From Oxalobacteraceae sp. CFBP 8761 (GTDB lineage Bacteria; Pseudomonadota; Gammaproteobacteria; Burkholderiales; Burkholderiaceae_D): a stretch of DNA of 64,000 nt. Positions 59,015 through 64,000 of the stretch are shown here, one piece after another (within the stretch, counting starts at the first letter, position 1; every line of letters begins with the position of its first letter). The position numbers and the translations under genes were made by a program. Location of the stretch: assembly GCA_014841595.1 (NCBI GenBank), contig JACYUE010000002.1:1054001-1118000 (forward strand). Direction: 5' to 3'. A model generated the notes under the pieces. It made no database searches and was not told the DNA's origin. It saw only the letters and a program-made list of their open reading frames with translations.

Positions 59015-59338
59015 ATGGAAACGCTGAACTATCGTTTCGAAGGCGGGCAGCGCCCATTGAGCGGCATGCCGCAACTGGTGGGCGTGGTCGGCTCGGGCAA
59101 TCTCGAGATATTGATCGAACCGGCGCACCTGAAGGGCGCGTGCGAGATCGAAGTACGCACGGTGGCCGTCGGTTTCGGCGCCACCTGGCAGGCCGTCATG
59201 GCCGATTTTCACGCGCGCTGGAGTTTGGCCGATGCACGCGTGAGCGTCAACGACATGGGCGCCACGCCGGCGGTCGTCAGCCTGCGCCTGGATCAGGCGG
59301 TCGAGTCGATCGCCGCTCTTCCCGGAGGCGCGCCATGA
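59015..59338 (+). CDS. mdcC: Malonate decarboxylase acyl-carrier (delta) subunit
   Basis: 107 residues. Carries the 2'-(5''-phosphoribosyl)-3'-dephospho-CoA prosthetic group on the serine of VGSGNLEILIEP (near residue 28). The fold resembles citrate-lyase gamma subunits (CitD). Its stop overlaps the mdcD start (ATGA), so subunit stoichiometry is probably kept by coupling. Confidence 0.93.
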   Translation: METLNYRFEGGQRPLSGMPQLVGVVGSGNLEILIEPAHLKGACEIEVRTVAVGFGATWQAVMADFHARWSLADARVSVNDMGATPAVVSLRLDQAVESIAALPGGAP

Positions 59339-60243
59339 GCAGCTACCAGGAACTCACGGCGCGCCAGCGCATTCCGGCCATGTTCGATGCCGGCAGTTTC
59401 GAAGAATTCCTGCCGCCATCCATGCGCATCGTCAGTCCGCACCTGGCGCAGCTCGATGCGGCGGTGTCGTTCGACGATGGCGTGGTGGTCGGGCGCGGCA
59501 AGCTCGGTGGCCAGGTGGTGTTCGGCGCGGCGCAGGAAGGCGGCTTCATGGGCGGCGCGGTGGGCGAAGTCCACGGCGCCAAGCTGGTGGGCATGCTGCA
59601 GCGCGCGATCGACGAGCGGGCGCATGCCGTGGTGCTGCTGCTCGAATCGGGCGGCGTGCGACTGCATGAAGCCAATGCGGGCCTGATCGCCGTGTCGGAA
59701 GTCATGCGCGCGATGCTCGACGTGCGCGCAGCCGGCATCCCCGTGATCGCGGTGGTCGGTGGCGCCAATGGCTGCTTCGGCGGCATGGGCATCGCGGCGC
59801 GCTGCGCCAATACCGTCATCATGTCCGAAGAAGGGCGCCTGGCGATGTCGGGCCCCGAAGTCATCGAGACCGCCAACGGCGTGGAAGAATTCGATTCGCG
59901 CGACCGCGCGCTGGTCTGGCGTACGACGGGCGGCAAGCACCGCTACCTGCTGGGCGACTGCCAGGTGCTGGTGGAAGACGACACCGAGGCGCTGCGCGCT
60001 GCGGCGCTCGGAGCCATCGCGGACATCCCGGCGGGTGGCGCACCGTTGACGCTCGACGGCCTGCTGGCCGAGCAGGCGATGCTCGAACGGCGCCTGCAAG
60101 ACACGCAGGGCCTCACCGAACCGATGGATATCTGGAAGGGACTGGGCATGCCAGAGCCGGCGCGGGTGCCGATGCTGGAACCCGATGCTTTCCTCACACT
60201 GGCGGCGCAGCACCGCGCCACGCCCACGCTGGGAGAACGATGA
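59335..60243 (+). CDS. mdcD: Malonate decarboxylase, beta subunit
   Basis: 302 residues, carboxyltransferase-like (crotonase superfamily). With MdcE it decarboxylates malonyl-S-ACP to acetyl-S-ACP and CO2. Visible: GGFMGGAVGEVHGAKLVGML, VLLLESGGVRLHEANAGL, VVGGANGCFGGMGIAA oxyanion loop and MSGPEVIE. GGAGG before ATG 59335. Confidence 0.94.
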   Translation: MSSYQELTARQRIPAMFDAGSFEEFLPPSMRIVSPHLAQLDAAVSFDDGVVVGRGKLGGQVVFGAAQEGGFMGGAVGEVHGAKLVGMLQRAIDERAHAVVLLLESGGVRLHEANAGLIAVSEVMRAMLDVRAAGIPVIAVVGGANGCFGGMGIAARCANTVIMSEEGRLAMSGPEVIETANGVEEFDSRDRALVWRTTGGKHRYLLGDCQVLVEDDTEALRAAALGAIADIPAGGAPLTLDGLLAEQAMLERRLQDTQGLTEPMDIWKGLGMPEPARVPMLEPDAFLTLAAQHRATPTLGER

Positions 60244-60959
60244 TGGATTGGCAGACGGTAGCAGCACAACTTTTCCCCGGCGGGCATACCATCACCGAAG
60301 CCGACAATTTTTTAAGTGGCAGCGCGCAGGTCGACGGCAAGCCGGTGGCCGTCATCGGCACCACCGACCACACGCCGATCGGCATCGAGATCGCGCTGGC
60401 CCAGGCGCAGGCGATCCTGCGTACGGTGCGCGAGCATCCGGGGCGCCCGATCCTGATCCTCGTTGACACGCAAGGCCAGCGCCTGCGCCATCGCGACGAG
60501 ATGTTGGGCATCAACAGCTACATGGCCCATCTGGGCAAATGCGTCGACCTGGCGCGGCGCGAAGGTCACACCGTGATCGGCCTCGTGTACGACCAGGCGC
60601 TGTCGGGTGGGTTCATTACCAGTGGCCTGATTGCCAGCGCCTGTTACGCGCTGCCCGAGGCAACCATCCGCGTGATGGGTCTGCCGGCGATGGCGCGCAT
60701 CACGAAGGTGCCCGAGGAACGCCTGACCGAACTGGCCAAGGACAATCCCGTGTTCGCACCAGGTCCGGAAAACTACCTGCGCATGGGTGGCCTGCACGGC
60801 ATCTGGGATGGCGATCTGGCCGGTGAACTGGTGCGCGCGCTGGCCAATGCCAAGGTCGAGGATGGGCGCATGGCGCTGGGCCTGGCGCGGGGAGGGCGCC
60901 TGATGGCGCACCCGGTGGCGCAGGCGGTCAGGGTGGGCAGCGATGTTCGCCCGGCATGA
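60240..60959 (+). CDS. mdcE: Malonate decarboxylase, gamma subunit
   Basis: 239 residues, partner of MdcD. Motifs ILVDTQGQRLRHRDEMLGINSYMAHL, GLVYDQALSGGFITSGLIA and YALPEATIRVMGLPAMARITK form the second half of the active site. Starts ATGATG overlapping the mdcD stop by four bases. Its 3' end overlaps mdcG by 17 bp. Confidence 0.94.
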   Translation: MMDWQTVAAQLFPGGHTITEADNFLSGSAQVDGKPVAVIGTTDHTPIGIEIALAQAQAILRTVREHPGRPILILVDTQGQRLRHRDEMLGINSYMAHLGKCVDLARREGHTVIGLVYDQALSGGFITSGLIASACYALPEATIRVMGLPAMARITKVPEERLTELAKDNPVFAPGPENYLRMGGLHGIWDGDLAGELVRALANAKVEDGRMALGLARGGRLMAHPVAQAVRVGSDVRPA

Positions 60960-61617
60960 CCTGGTCTGGCTGACGAGCCGCGGCTGGCAGCGCGTGCGCT
61001 CGGGCGCGCCGCAGGCCGCGCTGTCTGCGCTGGACCGCTGGCGTGACGGCGGCTGGCCGGCCGTCGTGCGGCGCACCGAGGCGGGCATGCTGCCGGGCGA
61101 AGTGGCGATCGGTTTCCCGTTGCCGCCACGGCCTGAAGACGGCGGCAAACTCAAATTCGGCTGCGCGGTGGAGATGTCCGATATCGGCCGGCGCACGCGC
61201 GCCTTGCCGCTCGTTGGCGCGCTCGACGCCGTGCCGGCGCAGTGGCGCGAGGGCCTGGAAGTGCTCGAACGCCAGGCGGCCGATGCCGGCGTGAGCCTCT
61301 CGGTGTATGGCTCGGTGGCGCTGGCCGCGCTCACGGGCCAGTATTATCTGACGCCGCTGTCCGATATCGACGTGCTGCTGCAGCCGCAGACGCGGCGCCA
61401 GCTGATGATCGGGCTCGATCTGCTGTCGTGGCATGCGGGCATCCTGCCGCTCGATGGCGAAGTGGTGTTTCCCGATGGCCGCGCGGTCGCGTGGAAGGAA
61501 TTGCGCGCGGCGTTTGCCGGTGCGCCGGGCACGCGCGTGCTGACGAAAGGGCTGGACCGCATTGCGCTGGTGCTGCCCGAAGCATTGATGGCCACGCTGG
61601 AGGAAGAACATGGATGA
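60943..61617 (+). CDS. mdcG: Malonate decarboxylase holo-ACP synthase (phosphoribosyl-dephospho-CoA transferase)
   Basis: 224 residues. Attaches the prosthetic group to apo-MdcC. A nucleotidyltransferase core is visible: YGSVALAALTGQYYLTPLSDIDVLL, with the GS and DxD-type metal motif, as in CitX/MdcG. Overlaps mdcE (17 bp) and mdcB (8 bp). Confidence 0.92.
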   Translation: MFARHDLVWLTSRGWQRVRSGAPQAALSALDRWRDGGWPAVVRRTEAGMLPGEVAIGFPLPPRPEDGGKLKFGCAVEMSDIGRRTRALPLVGALDAVPAQWREGLEVLERQAADAGVSLSVYGSVALAALTGQYYLTPLSDIDVLLQPQTRRQLMIGLDLLSWHAGILPLDGEVVFPDGRAVAWKELRAAFAGAPGTRVLTKGLDRIALVLPEALMATLEEEHG

Positions 61618-62506
61618 TCTGAACCGCGTGCAGACAGTGCGTGCGCTTGGTTGGCCTGAGCCGAGCGACGCCGGCGCGCGCGCCTTTTGCCAGCGCACCG
61701 CGCGCGTGGCGGTGCGCAGCCTGTATGCGGAACTGGTGCTGTACCCAAAGCCGGGCCTGGTCTCGAAGATCGACAACGGCAGCCATACCGACATGACGGC
61801 CGCCACTTTTGTGCGCAGCCTGTTTGCACTGCGGCGCTACTTTGGCGATATCACCCGCGCCGGCATGCTGGATGCGCCGTTCCACGTCTTGAAGCAGCTG
61901 GGGATCGATGCCGAAGCACGGATGCTGCGCGCGACCGGCGGCATCAACACGCACCGTGGCGCGATCTTTTGCCTGGGCATGCTGTGCGCAGCCATCGGCC
62001 GCTGCCAGGCGCGTGGTGAAGCCTTGACCCAGGCGCGCATCGGCGAGCTGCTGCGCGCCTGCTGGGGCCAGGCGCTGGGTGTGCACAGCGTCATCAACGG
62101 CGAGCCGGTTTCGCACGGCGCCCGCGCCGTGCTGCGCTACGCAGCCAGCGGTGCGCGTGAAGAAGGCGCGCTTGGTTTTCCGTCGGTGTTCGACGTCGGC
62201 CTGCCGGCGCTGCGCCGTGCATTGGCAGCGGGGCGCGGCATGCGTGAAGCCCGCATCGACGCACTGTTCGCGCTGATGGCGCATATCAGCGACACCAATG
62301 TCTACCATCGCGGCGGCGTCGAAGGCGCCTTGACGGTGCGGCGCCAGGCGCGCGCCTTCATCGCGCGCGGTGCTACGGCTGCGCCGGACTGGGAAGCGCG
62401 TGCGCTGGCCAGCCACCGCACCTTCGTGGCAGCGCGCCTGTCGCCGGGCGGCGCGGCCGATCTGCTGGGCGCCGTGTGCCTCGTGCACGCGGTAACGACG
62501 CGCTGA
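61610..62506 (+). CDS. mdcB: Triphosphoribosyl-dephospho-CoA synthase
   Basis: 298 residues. Makes the prosthetic-group precursor from ATP and 3'-dephospho-CoA. CitG/MdcB family motifs: LVLYPKPGLVSKIDNGSHTDM, GINTHRGAIFCLGML, and HISDTNVYHRGG near the C-terminus. Located after mdcG rather than after mdcA as in Klebsiella. Overlaps mdcH by one base (TGATG). Confidence 0.93.
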   Translation: MDDLNRVQTVRALGWPEPSDAGARAFCQRTARVAVRSLYAELVLYPKPGLVSKIDNGSHTDMTAATFVRSLFALRRYFGDITRAGMLDAPFHVLKQLGIDAEARMLRATGGINTHRGAIFCLGMLCAAIGRCQARGEALTQARIGELLRACWGQALGVHSVINGEPVSHGARAVLRYAASGAREEGALGFPSVFDVGLPALRRALAAGRGMREARIDALFALMAHISDTNVYHRGGVEGALTVRRQARAFIARGATAAPDWEARALASHRTFVAARLSPGGAADLLGAVCLVHAVTTR

Positions 62507-63432
62507 TGGCGGGGCGCCTGGCCATCCTGTGCCCGGGGCAGGGCGCGCAGCATCCGGCGATGTTCGACATGGCGCGCCTTGACCCCGCCGCCAGCCGGCT
62601 GCTCGAGGAATGGAGCGCCGATCCCGCACTGGGTGCGACGCTGCACGCCGGCCTTGGTGAAGAGCGCTTCACGAATCGCATCGCGCAACCGGCCATCGTC
62701 GCTGCCACGCTGGCCATGTGGCGCGCGTTGCAGGCCACGATCGCGACGCCGGCGCTGGTGGCCGGCTACAGCATCGGTGAGTTGTCGGCCTATGGCGTCG
62801 CCGGAGCGCTGGCACCGGAGGACGTGGTCAAGCTGGCCATCGAGCGGGCGCGCCTGATGGACGCTTGCGTGGTCGATGGCGCGGCGCAGGGCATGGTGGC
62901 GCTGTCCGGCATGCCGTCCGGGACGGTTGATGCGTTGCTGGCGGCCGCGGGGTTTTATCCGGCCATCGTGACTGGCGACGATGCGCTGGTGGCAGGCGGT
63001 CCGGCCGCGCAGCGTGACGCGTTGGCCAGCGCCGCGATTGCCGCCGGTGGCCACGCTACCGTGCTGCCGGTCGCGGTCGCATCGCATACGCCGTTGCTGG
63101 CAGGCGCAGTCGCACCGTTCGCTGCCTTGCTGGCTGATGCGCACTGGCGCGCGCCCGCGTTCCCGGTCCTGTCCGGCATCTCGGCGGAACCGGTATTCGA
63201 CGCGCGCAAGGCGCTGGCAGAACTGCCGCGTCAGATTGCCGAGCCGATCCGCTGGCGCGAATGCATGGATGCGATCACTGAGGCCGGCGTCACCGTGGCG
63301 CTCGAATTGGGGCCGGGCGCCGCGCTGTCGAAAATGTTGCAGTCACGCAACCCGAACATCGCCTGCCGTTCAGTCACCGAATTCCGCACGCTTGACGGGA
63401 TAGGCGCCTGGCTGCAGAGACAGCTCGACTGA
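62506..63432 (+). CDS. mdcH: Malonyl-CoA:ACP transacylase subunit (epsilon)
   Basis: 308 residues, FabD-like fold. Loads malonyl from malonyl-CoA on the carrier to start the cycle. LCPGQGAQHPAMF near the start, nucleophile GYSIGELSAYG, the MA-site (QGMVALSGMPSG) and AVASHTPLLAGAV with the catalytic His. Last gene of the operon. No terminator directly after it. Confidence 0.93.
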   Translation: MAGRLAILCPGQGAQHPAMFDMARLDPAASRLLEEWSADPALGATLHAGLGEERFTNRIAQPAIVAATLAMWRALQATIATPALVAGYSIGELSAYGVAGALAPEDVVKLAIERARLMDACVVDGAAQGMVALSGMPSGTVDALLAAAGFYPAIVTGDDALVAGGPAAQRDALASAAIAAGGHATVLPVAVASHTPLLAGAVAPFAALLADAHWRAPAFPVLSGISAEPVFDARKALAELPRQIAEPIRWRECMDAITEAGVTVALELGPGAALSKMLQSRNPNIACRSVTEFRTLDGIGAWLQRQLD

Positions 63433-63469
63433 CATTCATAAAGCTGATGTCTGATATTGCAACTCAGAA

Positions 63470-63497
63470 TTGGAAAAAACGCTGAGTCGCCTATATA
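63470..63497 (+). promoter_or_regulatory. Sigma-70-type promoter of the 42-aa gene
   Basis: TTGGAA (63470-63475), a 16-bp spacer and TATATA (63492-63497); TATAAC overlaps it two bases on. A 7-bp inverted repeat (CGCCTAT 63488-63494, ATAGGCG 63521-63527) brackets the expected start of transcription. Confidence 0.6.
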
Positions 63498-63563
63498 ACA
63501 GTGGTACACCAACTGAAATCATAGGCGTTGCCCATCTGGGCGATGCAATCGAAGGAGCTCTAC

Positions 63564-63692
63564 GTGAAAAAGATTGTCCACGCACTGGTCGCCGCTGCCG
63601 GCAGCCGCGCCAAATATGCCCTGCGCAAGCGGGCAGAAGCCATCAAGCCAGCGAAGGTCGACTATCGCCTGAACGCCGGCGGCTGGAACTGA
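63564..63692 (+). CDS. Unrecognised 42-residue basic small protein
   Basis: Starts GTG 63564 with a perfect AAGGAG six nt upstream. About 42 residues: a short hydrophobic/Ala-rich start (KKIVHALVAAAG), a basic amphipathic middle with Arg/Lys every 3-4 residues (SRAKYALRKRAEAIKPAKV) and a distinctive uncharged end (YRLNAGGWN). No family recognised. With its own promoter-like sequence, strong ribosome site and terminator, it looks like a real and well-expressed gene. Options include a small regulatory or membrane-binding protein, or a peptide precursor; no modifying enzyme is visible nearby. Confidence 0.65.
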   Translation: MKKIVHALVAAAGSRAKYALRKRAEAIKPAKVDYRLNAGGWN

Positions 63693-63727
63693 GAAGTACA
63701 CACCGCCACCGCGTGGCGGTAGCAAAA

Positions 63728-63764
63728 GAAGGCTGGCGCCATTTGGCGAACCAGCCTTTTTTTT
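63728..63764 (+). terminator. Intrinsic terminator after the 42-aa gene
   Basis: Stem AAGGCTGG / CCAGCCTT with an inner GCGCC-type loop and eight T. A second hairpin ACCGCCAC / GTGGCGGT (63702-63720) precedes it, after the stop at 63692. Confidence 0.88.
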
Positions 63765-63789
63765 CGCGGAGGCCGCCCGCCGTCGTGTG

Positions 63790-64000
63790 TCAGGCCAGCT
63801 CGAACGTCGTGCTCATCGTCCCGACCAGTGCCACCATTTCGCTGGATTCCGCCAGCGCCAGCAGCAGGTCGCCCCGATCGACATACCCTTGCGCGAGCAG
63901 CCCGGTCCAATCCGCCAGTTCGGTCGCTGTGGCGTCGCGCTCGAGCGCCGTTCGGTACAGCTGCGCGATGAACGCCGGATCATCCAGCCGGTCGGTCGAC
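63790..64000 (-). CDS. DUF4214 domain protein, C-terminal end (5' part outside window)
   Basis: Only the last ~69 residues are inside the window; the frame is open to the right edge. The end reads DDPAFIAQLYRTALERDATA, then ELADWTGLLAQGY, DRGDLLLALAESSEMV and FELA, the two-helix pattern of the DUF4214 domain (PF13946). In Oxalobacteraceae this domain often ends large surface or calcium-binding repeat proteins, or phycobilisome-linker-like proteins. Size and the rest of the protein cannot be seen. Confidence 0.75.
   Translation of the reverse strand, partial: STDRLDDPAFIAQLYRTALERDATATELADWTGLLAQGYVDRGDLLLALAESSEMVALVGTMSTTFELA

Overview
The window looks like chromosomal DNA of a high-GC betaproteobacterium, most likely family Oxalobacteraceae (Massilia/Telluria-type). 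The protein sequences, the hemC-hemD-hemX-hemY order, a long alanine/proline-rich RpoD, a PEP-CTERM protein and a DUF4214 protein all fit. This is inference from recognised families; no 16S or tRNA gene is present to confirm it. I see no prophage, intact insertion sequence or CRISPR array, and base composition looks even except in the AT-richer stretch 8536-9015.

Layout. 1-8.5 kb: AI-2E-type permease (5' end outside the window), YihY-type membrane protein, OmpA, a winged-helix-like unknown, a peroxiredoxin-glutaredoxin fusion with mtfA, a stress-type glycine-zipper protein and an uncharacterised lipoprotein/membrane-protein pair. 8.5-9.0 kb: two copies of a ~165-bp palindromic repeat element. 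9.0-15.7 kb: rhlE-type helicase, suhB, trmJ, lipase, tandem response regulator, TetR regulator plus LOG protein. 15.7-21.4 kb: four-gene minus-strand operon (porin, small periplasmic binding protein, GGDEF-EAL protein, GGDEF protein), a likely cell-surface/periplasm-to-c-di-GMP unit. 21.5-30.9 kb: housekeeping and stress genes, PCu(A)C copper chaperone, an orphan PilT-like ATPase, two multihaem cytochromes c, an RNase D-like exonuclease and ProQ.

30.9-31.4 kb: a gene-free stretch with a candidate structured RNA ending in an intrinsic terminator, then rpoD. 34-45 kb: outer-membrane protein, chemoreceptor, ppc, hemCDXY, ppa and a PEP-CTERM protein. 45.5-52.7 kb: a minus-strand import operon (TonB-dependent receptor, substrate-binding protein, LivG, LivF, LivH, LivM).

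52.9-63.4 kb: malonate utilisation. An MdcR-like LysR regulator is followed by udk and a TIGR01777 epimerase on the other strand, then a tightly overlapping operon permease-mdcACDEGBH. The permease imports the acid; MdcA loads it on the acyl-carrier subunit MdcC; MdcDE decarboxylate it to acetyl-S-ACP; MdcG and MdcB make and attach the prosthetic group; MdcH primes the carrier. After it comes a 42-residue protein with its own promoter and terminator, and the 3' end of a DUF4214 gene running off the window.

Most interesting: the duplicated composite repeats at 8565-9012, the structured RNA before rpoD, the 42-aa gene at 63564 and the four-gene c-di-GMP operon.
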